Shown here in pieces: positions 10,120-21,695 of a DNA stretch of 64,000 bases. The stretch spans positions 118,739,747 to 118,803,746 of the forward strand of contig NC_080171.1 in the NCBI RefSeq assembly GCF_950295315.1, in the 5' to 3' direction. The notes beneath the pieces are model-generated. The model saw only the letters and a program-made list of their open reading frames with translations. It had not been told where the DNA came from and did not search any database. The number at the start of each line of letters is the position of its first letter. Position 1 is the stretch's first letter. The stretch comes from Erinaceus europaeus. Taxonomy: Eukaryota; Chordata; Mammalia; Eulipotyphla; Erinaceidae. Position numbers and translations under genes: made by a program.

Positions 10120-10290
10120 CACTCGGCTGACCCCTAGACGGCACGGGCACCCCACCACATACCTGACTGCATGTGTAAAGCCCCAGATTCAAGTCCCTGC
10201 ACTACATGAGAGCACCAAGGCCTGGGGGAACTCCATGGGTGGTGAAGCAGAGCAGCGGCCTCTCTCAGAATAGGTGTAAAAAAGGGTAAA
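10120..10290 (+). mobile_element. Family E SINE, diverged
   Basis: Family E landmarks: AGATTCAAGTCCCTGCACTA then CATGAGAGCACCAAGGCCTG, and GGTGGTGAAGCAGAGCAGCG. Antisense in intron 7. Confidence 0.6.
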
Positions 10291-10304
10291 GAATACTTTC
10301 TTTT

Positions 10305-10430
10305 CCCTTCTTTTTTATCTTCACCACAGCACTGCTTAGCTCTGGCATATGATGGCGCTGGGGTTGAACCTGAGAACTCAAAGGCCTCAGACATAAAAGT
10401 TTTGGGTAGAATCAATATGCTGCCCCCCCC
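10305..10430 (-). mobile_element. Family D SINE, diverged
   Basis: Reverse complement of the family D end: CACAGCACTGCTTAGCTCTG, ATGATGGCGCTGGGGTTGAA, CCTCAGACATAAAAG. Confidence 0.65.
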
Positions 10431-10471
10431 CCCCCCAGTCCAAGAATACTTTTTAAAAAATACTTCACACG

Positions 10472-10511
<40 letters not shown>
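10423..10511 (+). repeat. Poly(C) and (CG/CA)n microsatellite
   Basis: A run of about 15 C at 10423-10437, then CGCGCGCGCG passing into (CA)n at 10470-10508. Intron 7. Confidence 0.95.
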
Positions 10512-10512
<1 letters not shown>

Positions 10513-10514
10513 GC

Positions 10515-11000
10515 AATTCTCAACTACACAATGATCTTTTCCCAACATTGTCTGGATAGACATGATAGTGGTACTCTGAAGCTAGTTATTATGGAACTAG
10601 TTTACTTTCTTCCCTTAGTCAAAGCACTTCAGATATGGAAGTAGGAAGCTCTATGACAGAAATACAAGGAAAAAAGACAACGTTGGTCAACTAAGCTGGC
10701 TAAACACTACTGAAGCTGAAAAGAGCTAGGCATTAGCTGACTAAGGGCAATTAGGGTGTAACAAATCTGAGGAGAATACAGCTGTGCCTGGGCTGTGATA
10801 GTCCATAGTGCTTTGTACCAATTAGGACACCTTTAAATACGGTGATAAGTTTGATATTAAAGTCACTGGCCAAGTAGAAAACTTACTGAGGAAGAGAGAC
10901 CCTAACTATGTCTTACGGGACAATGAAAGAACTAGCGACATTAATACGGGATAAAGATACAGGCAAGACATGATAAGCTATTATTTGGAAATAAAAATAA
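10515..11000. other. Unassigned intron 7 sequence
   Basis: No recognisable exon or repeat on either strand. Confidence 0.4.
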
Positions 11001-11005
11001 TCTTT

Positions 11006-11240
11006 TGGGCCCGGGCAATAGCACACTTGGTTGAATGCACACACTACCATGCACAAAGACCCAGGTTCCAGCTCCCAGCCCCCAAATGCAGGGGCTAGAG
11101 GAAGCTTCACAAGTGGTCAAACAGTGCAGGTATCTTTCTCTCTCCTCTATCTCCTCTCAATTTCTCTCTGTCCTACCAAACATGAAAAGTAAGTCCTACC
11201 AAACATGAAAAGTAAAATAAGGGGGAAAAAAAATTTTTTA
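11006..11240 (+). mobile_element. Family B SINE with internal tail duplication
   Basis: Family B head and body. The tail segment TCCTACCAAACATGAAAAGT occurs twice in tandem at about 11170-11190 and 11194-11213, a local slippage event. Confidence 0.8.
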
Positions 11241-11581
11241 AGTCATCTTTTACTGGTTCAAAGGCAGAAGTGAAGCTTCAGAAATTAGATGGAGACAGGT
11301 CTGGGGTCAATCATCTAGCAGTATGAGCTGTTAAACCGGAACAGACTTCTGTTTCTAGTAAATTCCCCTTTGCTGTGATCATTTAACTAGCTATCAAGTG
11401 ATCCTCTGATATGTTTTTTGGGGGTAGGGGGGGTCTCATTTTAGATGATGAATAGGTCAAGATACTATCAATACCCATAAACCTAAGATATAAACACCTA
11501 AGATATAAAGTTTTAAGGGTAAGTTTTCATGAAAGACCAAGTTAAGTCATTGAAAGTTATTACATAGAAATAAGTGCATAC

Positions 11582-11658
11582 CTTGGCCCAGGTTTTGGAA
11601 TTTTGCCTGCCTTGAGCTCATCAATAATTTCTTCGATATCCTGGGGTGTCAGGTCCTC
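11582..11658 (-). CDS. NDUFV2: NDUFV2 exon 7
   Basis: Acceptor TTTCCCTAG, exon GAGGACCTGACACC..., ending CCAAG before donor GTATGC. Encodes [20 protein letters not shown] then PKPGP and the first two bases of Arg221 (residues 196-221). This is the C-terminal helix and loop region. Human reads EDLTAKDIEE here, so TPQ replaces TAK. Confidence 0.97.
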
Positions 11659-11986
11659 CTAGGGAAAGAAAATGTAAATAGTCAAACTAAAATTATGTCA
11701 AATATTATATGTGTCCACCTATGTTTAATCTTAAAAACAAAACCAACTGAGTTCACAGAAACAAAGAACACATCAATGCCAGAAAATCAAAGTAAACTGA
11801 GGTGGATAGACAAAAATGGGAAAAGAGGGTTATCTTTCTCTCCTCCCACCTTCCCCTTTGATCTCAGTTTCGCTCTGTCCTTCCCCCCCCCCCCAAAAAA
11901 AAATGTTTTGCAACATGGGAATTATAGGTATAGTACATTATGTATCTGAAAGCTGCAAAGGAAATAAATTTTAAAACTTTAACAAG

Positions 11987-12268
11987 AGGGAGTCGAGCGG
12001 TAGCGCGGTGGGTTAAGCACACATGGCGCAAAGCGCAAGGACAAGCTTAAAGATCCCGGTTCGAGCCCCGGCTCCCCACCTGCAGGGGAGTCACTTTACA
12101 GGTGGTGAAGCAGGTCTGCAGGTGTCTGTCTTTCTCCCCCACCCCCCGTCTTCCCCTCTTCTCTCCATTTCTCTCTGTCTTATCCAACAACAACAACATC
12201 CATAACAACAATAATAACTACAACAACAATTAAAAAAAAGACAAGGGCAACAAAAGGGAAAATAAAAA
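11987..12268 (+). mobile_element. Family A SINE
   Basis: Full-length copy with GGTTCGAGCCCCGGCTCC. Imperfect target duplication (ACTTTAACAAGAG / ACTTTCACAAGAG). Confidence 0.9.
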
Positions 12269-12299
12269 ACTTTCACAAGAGAAAAATAAACTGGATACT

Positions 12300-12420
12300 T
12301 ATATTACTATGGTGATCATTTTGCAATATATACAAATATTGAATCATACCATACACCTGAAACTGATAGCCTCTTCAATTCGATCTAAGCATTTAATAAG
12401 TAACAGTTACTTTGTTAGTA
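12300..12420 (+). mobile_element. Ancient L1M-type 3' end
   Basis: ATGGTGATCATTTTGCAATA, TACAAATATTGAATCATACC and ACACCTGAAACTGATA follow the L1MA/L1MB 3'UTR. Very old relative to the SINEs. Confidence 0.6.
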
Positions 12421-12589
12421 AAGAGTTGAATCCTATGTTAACTACTTATTGGTTATTTTTTTGTCTATCTCAGTTTACAAGTTCGTTATCAAGGCAGAAG
12501 CAACTAAGGAACTCCAATATATCCAGTCAGTACTGCGACATTCAGACGTGATAAAAGCTATTAAAAGGCAACACAGCAATGCTTTGAAG

Positions 12590-12785
12590 CAAAGCAATTC
12601 TGGTTTAAGCTGTGGTTCCAAAATTTACTAGCTTCTAATCTTAAGACAAGCTATTCAGTCACCTCCAGGTTCTCTCTTCACTTATAAACTTAAGTAGTTT
12701 TTTTTTTTAAGGATTAAATGAGGAAGAATATAAGACATAAAAAAATGTACATATAATCTAGAAAGTATTAAGTAAAAATTTACAT
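12590..12785 (+). mobile_element. MIR-like fragment
   Basis: Contains TTACTAGCTTCTAATCTTAA and AAGGATTAAATGAGGAAGAA, which follow the MIR order (tagctgtgtgacc ... ggattaaatgag). Confidence 0.5.
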
Positions 12786-12798
12786 GGAAGACATTTTT

Positions 12799-13071
12799 TA
12801 ATATTTATTTATTCCCTTTTGTTGCCTTGTTTTTTTATTGTTGTATTTATTATTGTTGTTTTTGATGTTGTCGTCGTTGGATAGGACAGAGAGAAATGGA
12901 GGGGGGGGAAAGACAGGGGGAGAGAAAGATAGACACCTGCAAATCTGCTTTACCGCTTGTGAAGCGACTCCCCTGCAGGTGGGGAGCCGGGGGCTCAAAC
13001 TGGGATCCTTATGCCAGTCCTTGTGCTTTGTGTCATGTGCGCTTAACCCACTGTACTACCGCCCAACTCCT
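12799..13071 (-). mobile_element. Family A SINE
   Basis: Full-length reverse copy from the GTTGCC tail to the CGCCCAACTCC head. Target duplication GGAAGACATTTTTTAA / GGAAGATATTTTTTTAA. One of only three family A copies in the same sense as NDUFV2. Confidence 0.9.
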
Positions 13072-13089
13072 GGAAGATATTTTTTTAAA

Positions 13090-13610
13090 TTAGTGAGATG
13101 TAAGCAGTTAAGGAGTGCCAGTAAAGCAGATGTGAAATGCCTATCTTCAGTCTAAAGACAAAACACCCATAGTGATATCTTCTTTATCAGGTGAAATTCT
13201 CTGTTCCAGATTTTTTTAAAATGTACAAGAGCAAAACATAATGATTGAGATTATTTTTGAGAATCAAAGGAAAATAATAGGAATTGAGTGAGTGGTTTAT
13301 CTACATCTGTTGCTTATTCTTACAAATGATGATGATAAAAATATTATCTGAAGTAAATGGGATAAGAGTTATTGTTTGATAAAATTTTGGTGTTTATTTT
13401 TTGTATCGACATAAAAATTAAGTTTTTAATAATTACAATTTATAACTCCTAGAGTTAAATATAAAAATGTTTAAAGGTGTATTTTTTTGGACTTCTTACT
13501 TAAGCTGTTTTTTCCCTAAATGAATAATTTTTAAATCAATATCTATAAGACAGGAAACCAAATATTTAAATTATTTTAAATATTTTAAATAATCTATAGT
13601 AAGTGAAATA
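13090..13610. other. AT-rich intron 6 sequence, unassigned
   Basis: Very AT-rich and without recognisable repeats or exons. It holds the donor-side flank of exon 6. Confidence 0.4.
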
Positions 13611-13615
13611 CTCAC

Positions 13616-13725
13616 ATAGTAGTTGTCATTTATTTGAACCATTGGTGCATTTACACAGGCTCCTAAGCATTCCACCTCAATAAGAGTGAAAAGTTTGTCA
13701 GGCGTGGTCTCCCCAACCTTTATTC
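13616..13725 (-). CDS. NDUFV2: NDUFV2 exon 6 (second cysteine pair of the 2Fe-2S site)
   Basis: Acceptor TTTTTATAG, donor GTGAGT. Completes Gly159, then encodes [20 protein letters not shown] and [16 protein letters not shown] (residues 159-195). Cys178 and Cys182 in [10 protein letters not shown] are the second CxxxC pair of N1a cluster ligands (human C176 and C180, shifted by the two-residue insertion). Identical in pattern to other mammals. Confidence 0.98.
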
Positions 13726-13927
13726 CTATAAAAATATAAATAACCATGTTAAGGACATGCTTTTACAGTGATATTATGTATTCTGAGGGGAGTAAACACT
13801 GACAATACATTAAAAAGGTAAACAAAAAGTATTAAAGTGTTAGATTTAAGAGACCAATTTTCTTATTATTACAATAGGGCACTCAAAAGACTTAAGTGGA
13901 CATGTTCCTTTAGAAACAACAAAATTG

Positions 13928-14152
13928 GGAGTCTGGTGTAAGGATCCCAGTTCAAGACCCCAGCTCTCTCCACCTGCAGGGGAGTCGCTTCACAGGCGGT
14001 AAAGCAGGTCTGCAGGTGTCTACTTTCTCTTCCCCTCCTGTCTCCATTTCTCTCTGTCCTATCTAACAATGATGACATCAATAACAACAATAATAACTAC
14101 ATCAACAATGAAATAACAACAAGGGCACAAAAGGGAAAATAAAAAAAAAGAA
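13928..14152 (+). mobile_element. Family A SINE with deleted head
   Basis: GGGAGTC of the head is fused directly to GGTGTAAGGATCCCAG, removing about 50 bases including the A box. The body and tail are intact. Confidence 0.85.
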
Positions 14153-14269
14153 AATTTCAGAGAACTGCTAGTTTAGTGTATCACACCGTACTGTTTCATA
14201 CTGAAAGCAATAATTAAACTACTAAAAAAGTCACTATCAGGTGAAATAAAAAACAAAAACCACCACCAG

Positions 14270-14470
14270 ATGCTTTCATATATGGAATATAACTAACTGA
14301 AACAAACTTGAAAAAATACAGTAATTAAAGCCAGACTCTGAAAACTACGGCTGTCACTGGAGGCAATGGAAAGGGAAAGCGAGGGGATAGATAGGGGCCT
14401 TTTTGAGATAGTGGCGCTGATGCTGTGGTGGCAAGTCTGGTGAGTCATCTATACACAGAGTCAGATGACT
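14270..14470 (+). mobile_element. L1-like 3' fragment, weak
   Basis: Purine-rich non-coding segment (GCTTTCATATATGGAATATA) resembling sequence after L1 ORF2 but not firmly assignable. Confidence 0.3.
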
Positions 14471-14510
14471 ATTCTACAGGCTTGCTAACCAACGCTAAGT
14501 CAGTAGTTAT

Positions 14511-14634
14511 TTTTTTTTTTTTAATGCCAGAGCACTGCTCAGCTCTGACTTATGGTGGTGTGGGGATTGAACCTGGGACTTTGGAGTCTCAGCATTAGAG
14601 TCTCTTTGCATAACCACTATACTATCTATACTCA
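14511..14634 (-). mobile_element. Family D SINE
   Basis: Good reverse copy: CCAGAGCACTGCTCAGCTCT, GGGGATTGAACCTGGGACTT, CATAACCACTATACTATC. Confidence 0.85.
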
Positions 14635-14639
14635 CTGTT

Positions 14640-15255
14640 TTATCAGTCTTTTAGAAAGAATAGGAGGAAACTGGATACCTATATTATCTTTAGGGGAGGC
14701 ATTTTGGTAAAATATAGTAAAACTTGATCCAGCAATTCTATTTCTTGTACACAACACAGTATCCAGCGGGACAATGGCAAAGTGTGTATGCATGTAAGAG
14801 CAAACTACTTTTAATAAGAGAGTGAAATAGACATACCTGTCATGTCATAGTCAAGATGAAGTGTAATCCTAAATACAGACAAACTACATTTATGTACTTA
14901 ATCATGAAAATAATTGAAATGCCATTAAGGCTAGTATATCCAATTACTCTCAGAATTTGTACCCCGGGAGCAAGTAATGGGATTCTGCGTGACTTCACCT
15001 TCCTGTCTTACAAACTTTAGTGAGCCCAACTCATTTTACAAGCTCCAGTATTTTATATTCAGTAACCATAAATTAAAAGACACCTCCTTTTTACCTCGTG
15101 AGTACAGCAGTTACTAGTTCAGCAGTGGCAGTTTCTGTAGAAAATTATCCCTTTAGACTATGAAAGCTACTTAGTAACACCTTCTTTAAACTTTTCCTTC
15201 TTAAAGTATTCTTACTACACTTGTCTTATTTGTTCCAAAGATCATTTAGAAGAAT
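14640..15255. other. Unassigned intron 5 sequence, faint L1 similarity at 14650-14760
   Basis: ACTTGATCCAGCAATTCTAT near 14725 recalls L1 ORF2. The remainder shows nothing recognisable. Confidence 0.35.
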
Positions 15256-15259
15256 ATAC

Positions 15260-15402
15260 AGTGGTCCGAAAGGTGGTGCTGTAGAGAAAGGGTCGGACTC
15301 TCAAGCATGAGGTCCTTAGTTCCATCCCCGGCAACACATGGACCAGAGTGAGGTCTGGTCTTTTCTTTCTCCTCCTACCCCTCTCATTAATTAAAAAATG
15401 AA
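15260..15402 (+). mobile_element. Family C SINE
   Basis: GTGGTCCGAAAGGTGGTGCT, CTCAAGCATGAGGTCCTTAG and an AT-rich tail. Confidence 0.8.
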
Positions 15403-15583
15403 TATGCAGATAATATTCACATTTTAATATGACAAATGCTACTGAACAAATAAAACTTAATTTCTAAAAATGAAAATTCAAAACTCCTAGCTTTATGAAC
15501 ATATATAATAATTAGAAGATGAGGATTCAGCACTGAGGCTGAGGACTAAAGAGTACAAAATAAGAAATAAAGATGTAAACAGA

Positions 15584-15756
15584 CGGGGCCAGGCGGTGGT
15601 GCACGGGGTTGAGCCCCTGGGTCCCCACCTGCAAGGGGAAAGCTGCACAAGTAGCCAAGCAGCGCTCATGTATCTCTCTGACTTTCCCTCTCTATCACCC
15701 ACTTCCCTCTTGATTTCTAGCTGTCTCTATTCAATAAATAAAGATAATTTAAAAAG
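15584..15756 (+). mobile_element. Family B SINE (first member of a dimer)
   Basis: GGGGCCAGGCGGTGGTGCAC ... TATTCAATAAATAAAGATAA. The flank AGATGTAAACAG at 15571-15582 reappears at 16049-16060 beyond the following family A copy, so the A element inserted into the tail of this one. Confidence 0.85.
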
Positions 15757-16048
15757 GGGGGGGGGAGTCAAGTGGTAGCACAGCAGGTTAAGCACACATG
15801 GCGCAGTTCGAGCCCCCGGCTCCCCACCTGCAGGGGAGTCGCTTCACAGGCAGTAAAGCAGGTCTGCAGGTGTCTATCTTTCTCCTCTCTCCATTTCTCT
15901 CTGTCCTATCCAACAACGAACGACATCAACAATTAACAATGATAACCACAACAATAAAAATTAAAAAAACAAGGGCAACAAAAGGGAAAATAAATATTAA
16001 AAAAAATATTTTTTTAAAGTCCAAACATCTCTTTAAAAAGAAAAAAAA
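15757..16048 (+). mobile_element. Family A SINE inserted in the tail of a family B SINE
   Basis: Family A copy lacking the segment between GGCGCA and GTTCGAGCCC (about 35 bases). It shares the outer duplication AGATGTAAACAG with the B element. Confidence 0.85.
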
Positions 16049-16093
16049 GATGTAAACAGTAAGACACAAAACAGTATAGATCCAATGAAATTA

Positions 16094-16330
<237 letters not shown>

Positions 16331-16791
16331 CTAGAATATCAAGAAAATTTTAAGTAATATAATTAGAATGGTCATTATCTGAGCTGTAAGTATGTTGTAA
16401 AAAATCATAATTTCAATGTTGTTTCACTTAATTAAAATGGAAAGCTTGAAAGGCAGAAAGTACACCTGTATTTGTTAGTTTTGAGATACAAGTCCGTACA
16501 TTTTTACAGCTACCTTAAACGTAAACCATACAGAACCCAGAGGCTAATGATTATTCCTTGTTTCGTTCCATCCCATATCTAGTCTTTACAGAAGAAAACT
16601 TTCTCAATGACAAGGGGATAGGGGGGAATGATATGTCACTGACAGAGCATAGGATTTGCATGCCTACGGCTTCAAGTTCAATTCCCAGTGCGGCATGTAC
16701 TCACATACCAACTCTTGGCTTCTGCTTCTTCCTATCATATGAAACAAAGTAAATCTATTTGAAAATTCTCTTCCTCTAAATCTTTAAATCT

Positions 16792-17028
16792 GGAGTCAGG
16801 CAGTGGGGCAGCAGGTTCTGTGCATGGGCCGGCAGAAGGATCCTGGTTTGAGCCCCCGGCTCCCCACCTGCAGGGGAGTCGCTTCACAGACGGTGAAGCA
16901 GGTCTGCGAGTGTCTGTCTTTCTCCCCCCCATCTCCATTTCTCTCTGTCCTATCCAACAATGATGACATCAATAACAACAACAATAATAACTACAACAAT
17001 AAAACAAGGACAACAAAAGGGAATAAAT
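16792..17028 (+). mobile_element. Family A SINE, head internally deleted
   Basis: CTGGAGTCAGGCAGTGGGGC with a shortened head, then the normal body and tail. Confidence 0.85.
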
Positions 17029-17155
17029 TTTTTTTTTTTTTAAACTGCTGCTCAGCTTTGGTTTATGGTGGTGCTGGTGATTAAATTTGGGATTTTTGGT
17101 ACCTCAGGCCTGAAAATCTTTATGCATAACCGTTATTTATGCTATCTCCCTGAGA
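17029..17155 (-). mobile_element. Family D SINE abutting a family A tail
   Basis: Poly(T) then TGCTGCTCAGCTTTGGTTTA and CATAACCGTTATTTATGCTA. The A-rich tail of the preceding SINE and the T-run of this one meet directly (about 17027-17041). Confidence 0.75.
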
Positions 17156-17266
17156 GAGACTTTTCTGGATGATGTTGATGACCTCAGGTGTATGTGAAAC
17201 CTTCTCTGACTTGCACGAGACTCTTCATGACTTGTGTGACCCTTCTTTTTGTTTAATTTTTAAAAA

Positions 17267-17406
17267 TTTTTAATCTTTATTTTTACTGGATAGAAACAGC
17301 AGCCAGAAATGGAGAGGAAGGGGAGATAGAGAGGGAGAGAGACAGAGAGATACCTGCAGCCTTGCTTCACCACTTGTGAAGCTTTCCTCCTGCAGGTGGG
17401 GACCGG
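17267..17406 (-). mobile_element. Family B SINE, truncated
   Basis: Antisense body from TTTTTACTGGATAG to CTGCAGGTGGGGACCGG. The head is missing. Confidence 0.8.
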
Positions 17407-17494
17407 AATAAATATTTTTTTTAAATCTTTCACTATAAAGAACTTCTACTTTGATCAACTAGATTCTTCTCTGTTTGTGTAATTTAAATTTTCT

Positions 17495-17626
17495 AAATGG
17501 GTGGCTGAGTGGTAATGCACAGAACTTACATTCTTAGGGTCCTGGACTTGATCCTTAGCACTCCATATGCTAGAGCAGTACTCTGGGTTCCCTCTCTCTT
17601 ATAAAAGAAATAAGTAATTCTTTAAA

Positions 17627-17627
<1 letters not shown>
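17495..17627 (+). mobile_element. Family C-like SINE, diverged
   Basis: GTGGCTGAGTGGTAATGCAC, TAGGGTCCTGGACTTGATCC and a pyrimidine-rich end, leading into the (AC)n at 17628. Confidence 0.55.

Positions 17628-17666
<39 letters not shown>
17628..17666 (+). repeat. (AC)n microsatellite
   Basis: About 19 AC units at the 3' end of a SINE. Confidence 0.95.
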
Positions 17667-17668
<2 letters not shown>

Positions 17669-17879
17669 GCACACATGCGTGCAACATTTTTCTGAGTGGG
17701 AAAACTTTGATTCCAAATTCCAATAAATTAAATAATTATCCATTTTATATCTTTTTACTAATTACAATAAGCCTGCATGGTACTGCTGAAACAGAAAACA
17801 CAAATAACATGATAAAGAAAAAATGCTGAGAACTAAAACTCTCCTACTATTTCATATTTGTTTATATAGCTGCATTTAA

Positions 17880-18081
17880 ATAATTTTACTTATTCACTAC
17901 TGCAAAGAGACAGAGAAATTGAGAGGTGAGGGGGAGACAGAGAGGGAGGGAGAGAGACACCTGGAACCCTGCTTCACTACTTGTGAGGTTTTCCCCCTGC
18001 AGGTGGGGACCAGGGGCTTGAACCTAGAACCTTGAGCAATATAATGTATGTACTAACCAGGTGCACCACCGCCTGGCCTCC
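17880..18081 (-). mobile_element. Family B SINE
   Basis: Full-length reverse copy ending CCAGGTGCACCACCGCCTGG. Target duplication ATAGCTGCAT near 17866-17875 and 18083-18092. Confidence 0.85.
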
Positions 18082-18254
18082 CATAGCTGCATATTTATAA
18101 ATATACCTACACTCACAGCACAAGGACATCGCTCTCCAGAATAATCACTCTTTTTGCCTACAGCAATATGTGTTACAAATGCTTAATTCTTAGAAACTAA
18201 TACCTCTCAGCCCTACATATCAAAATATTTACAGAAATTATTTGTTTTAATATA

Positions 18255-18402
18255 CTAGGGTTGGTGTGAGGCCCTGGGTTTTGGCATCAGCACTGCAAGG
18301 GAGCACTATGGCCCACACTGGGGGAGTTCTATGAATAGTGAAGCAATGTGATGGTGTCTTTCCTCTCTGACAAATAAAATAAATAAAAATTTAAAAGATA
18401 AA
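18255..18402 (+). mobile_element. Family E-like SINE, diverged
   Basis: CACTGCAAGGGAGCACTATG and TGAATAGTGAAGCAATGTGA, then an A-rich tail. Confidence 0.5.
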
Positions 18403-18409
18403 ATAAAGA

Positions 18410-18500
18410 ACGGAGTCAGGGAGACCACTCAGTGGTACTGGAAAAGTACAAAATCCTGGATTCATTCCTTAGCACTGCATTAAAAAAAATAAAAGGAGAA
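18410..18500 (+). mobile_element. Short tRNA-like SINE fragment
   Basis: GAGTCAGGGAGACCACTCAG then GATTCATTCCTTAGCACTGC and an A-rich tail. Probably a degenerate C or D relative. Confidence 0.4.
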
Positions 18501-18618
18501 TCAAATACAGTAAGTAAATCATGCACTCTTAACATAGTACTATACGAATGTAGCTATTATTAATTTTAACAGAATAGGAATAAACTTGAAATTCTAAAAA
18601 GCAAGAAAAAGTTAAATA

Positions 18619-18905
18619 CTGGGGAGTTGGGCGGTAGCACAGCAGGTTAAGCACACGTGGTGTGAAGCGCAACTACTGGCAGAAGGATCTCAGTTCGAGC
18701 CCCTGGGGCCCCACCTGCAGGGGAGTTGACTCACAGGTGGTGAAGCAGGTCTGCAGGTGTCTATCTTTCTCTCCCCCGTCTTCCCCTCCCTCTCTCCATT
18801 TCTGTGTCCTATCCAACAACGACAACATCAATAACAACAATAATAACTACAACAATAAAGCAACAAGGGTAACAAAAGGGAAAATAAATATAAAAAAAAA
18901 AAAAG
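18619..18905 (+). mobile_element. Family A SINE
   Basis: Full-length. Perfect long target duplication AGAAAAAGTTAAATACTG at about 18602-18619 and 18906-18924, the cleanest in the window. Confidence 0.92.
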
Positions 18906-19334
18906 AAAGAAAAAGTTAAATACTGAAGTATGTATGGAAAACTAGCTTCATTTAAATGCTACCTTTTCAATATGCCACAGTTCAATGATGCAAATTCGAT
19001 GGGTTGTAGAGTTTTTCATAAAGCCAATAGCTAAATATGCAAAATTAGCTTTAAGAAGATCCTTTTGTATATATTTGATTATTATTATGTTAATTTCTCT
19101 CAAAAAGGGGAAAATATACTCTTTCACCATGATGCATTTACTATTTCCTCTAAGGATAAAAATTCTGCCTTTTCAGTGCTCAGTGTTATTAAGGGAACAT
19201 ACAAAACACAAATGTAATCAGAGGAAACATATCAATGGTTAAAGGGTTTGGAATTCTAGCTTCATACATACTAACATTAAATTCAGGGGATTTCTATGTA
19301 TGGGGAATTACCATACAGTCTTTCCACATTTCTA

Positions 19335-19541
<207 letters not shown>

Positions 19542-19568
19542 TTAATTACAGTGTTAGTTTAGTCATAC

Positions 19569-19631
19569 CTTATAGTTCTCCGGTGTGAAATCGAATGGAG
19601 TATCTGGGTTATTCTCAGGAGTATCTCTGTG
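19569..19631 (-). CDS. NDUFV2: NDUFV2 exon 3
   Basis: Acceptor CTTGTATAG, then CACAGAGATACTCC..., ending TATAAG before donor GTATGA. Encodes HRDTPENNPDTPFDFTPENY K (residues 43-63), identical to the mammalian sequence. Confidence 0.97.
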
Positions 19632-19879
19632 CTATACAAGAGAAAGAGCAGTTTTCTATAATTATTAAACACATTTCAAAATTTTTACAAATTATATCGT
19701 GAAAAGACTGCAGTGACTTTGTCCATTATTATTCTATTATTGATATTTTCCTTCAGAAAGGACAGCTAAGCTGATCAATAACCTAAATTATTAAATACAT
19801 TTCAAAAGTATGGCTATCAAAATCACATTAGCAGAATTCAGAAAACTTCTGAGTTTTCAAAACCATCATTTAAAGACCG

Positions 19880-20030
19880 AGAAGCAGCAGTCTGGACGTG
19901 GCAGGGAAGATAAAGTATTGGGTGTGACAAGTCTGAGGTCCTGACTTCAACCTCTAGCATTCTAGGCGGCAGAGGTAGTCTGGCTCCCGTCATTCTCTGT
20001 GTGTGGTAATATATAAATCTTAAATAGCAA
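19880..20030 (+). mobile_element. Family C-like SINE, diverged
   Basis: CAGTCTGGACGTGGCAGGGA, GTCTGAGGTCCTGACTTCAA and an AT-rich tail. Intron 2, antisense. Confidence 0.5.
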
Positions 20031-20052
20031 TAATAAAGACTAAGAAGTGATT

Positions 20053-20182
20053 TTAGGGACTGGGGAGATAGTATTATGGTTATTTAAAAAAAAAAAAAAA
20101 CAACTTTCATGCCTGAGGCTCGGAAGCCCCAGGTTCACACCATATAAAGCAGGCTGAGCAGTCCTCTGGAAAAACAGACCAA
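20053..20182 (+). mobile_element. Family D SINE
   Basis: GGGACTGGGGAGATAGTATT with an A-run inserted mid-head, TCATGCCTGAGGCTCGGAAG and GAGCAGTCCTCTGG. Confidence 0.7.
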
Positions 20183-20288
20183 GAAAACTAAGGAAAAGTT
20201 GCTATTATCCAACTTGATTAGAGAGTAAGATCTCTTGAGTGTAATTAACAAAGCATTACAAATTGTTGAAAGCCTTATAAAAAGACAC

Positions 20289-20445
20289 TTAAAAAATTTT
20301 TTATGTATAAAAAGGAAACACTGACAGAAACCATAGGCTAAGAGGGGCACAACTCCACACAATTCCCACCACAGGAACTCCGTAGCCCAGCCCCTTCCGA
20401 TAGCTTTCCTGTTCTCTATCCCTCTGGGAGTACGGACCAGGGGCA
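20289..20445 (-). mobile_element. L1 3' UTR end
   Basis: Reverse complement of the L1 3' end found at 27600-27725: CCATAGGCTAAGAGGGGCAC, ACACAATTCCCACCACAGGA, TATCCCTCTGGGAGTA. 5'-truncated copy. Confidence 0.75.
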
Positions 20446-20449
20446 TTGA

Positions 20450-21425
20450 CACATATTTAAAGTATGAATGTATAAGCGTTTTTCCAAATGAAAGCTTATC
20501 AGCACCACAGAAATTACTCAAAGCAAGAAGCTTTATTCTCGACCATAAAAGAGCAGATCCTTTTCAAAAAAGTACAAGAAATGGCATGTCAACAGGAAGT
20601 CCAATGAGTCACAATGAGATTAACATTTACAGCAGAAATGTTTTATATGTATGGTGAATACAGAACTAAGTCTCAGTTCATGAACACCCAGAATTCTGCT
20701 ATCTGAATAACATACGGGATGGGATTGAGGGAATGAAAGTTTGGACTCTGATTTCAAATAAGTGGCAAGTCTGTTTTTGGACAAAGGTGACAAAATATAA
20801 AACAGGGATCTGCTTATCAAAGTATGGGTGACTGACTACTATTAAAACTCATCCAAGAAACAAGTCAGCTTACATAACAACACCAAAAATTCACAATCAT
20901 CAAACCTAGTCAGTTGGCTTTAAACAAAAACAGACCAGTCCCTGGAAACTGCAATTTGTCATAGAAAGGTGTAAGATTTTCTTATTTTTTCTGAATTGCT
21001 AAAGTGATTACTGAACTCAAATTGTAGTTAAAACCTGTAAACAATAAAGGCCAGCTAATATAAATGTATTCACAACTATTACTAAAACCCATGAGTTTCA
21101 AACTAATGCAATTTTGGGATTCCCCAAGTTACATACAGCCTTAGAAATTTTCAGTGAGTCACATGCCTGATTTTTTTTTTTTTTTAAGAACCCCAAGTAT
21201 GACTAGAAATTAATTTCACCAAAGGCTACTCTAAACTCTTACTTCCAGTTTCCCCACTTCCATTTATACTTAGGAGGTTTCGCTGGAGCCATACGTCTTT
21301 GGCAAGCAACAGACTGAAATGCTCTATTTAAGTTCTCACAGTGGCCAGCAGACACAAAGACACAGATACGTAGTCATCCTGGATTAGCACAACAGCTCTA
21401 CCCAAATCTCCCAAGTTTCTTTCAT
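20450..21425. other. Unassigned intron 2 sequence
   Basis: About 1 kb without recognisable repeats or exons. This is the longest SINE-free stretch inside NDUFV2 intron 2. Confidence 0.4.
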
Positions 21426-21439
21426 CCTGAAAAAATACT

Positions 21440-21695
21440 ACAGTGAGTCGGGCGGTAGTGCAGCGGGTCAGGCGCACATGGTGTGAAACACAAGCATGGG
21501 CTTGAGGACCCCGGTTCGAGCCCCCGGCTCCCCACCTGCAGGGGAGTCACTTCACAGGCGGTGAAGCAGGTCTGCAGGTGTCTGTCTTTCTCTCCCCCTC
21601 TCTGCCTTCCCCTCCTCTCTCCATTTCTCTCTGTCCTATCCAATGATGACGACATCAATAACAATAACAACTACAACAACAATTAAAAAAAACAA
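21440..21695 (+). mobile_element. Family A SINE, first of a head-to-tail pair at the exon 2 donor
   Basis: Full head and body. The tail is cut at AATTAAAAAAAACAAG, where the second copy begins. The duplication AAAAAATACT lies at 21430-21439, before this copy, and at 21961-21970, after the second copy. Confidence 0.88.
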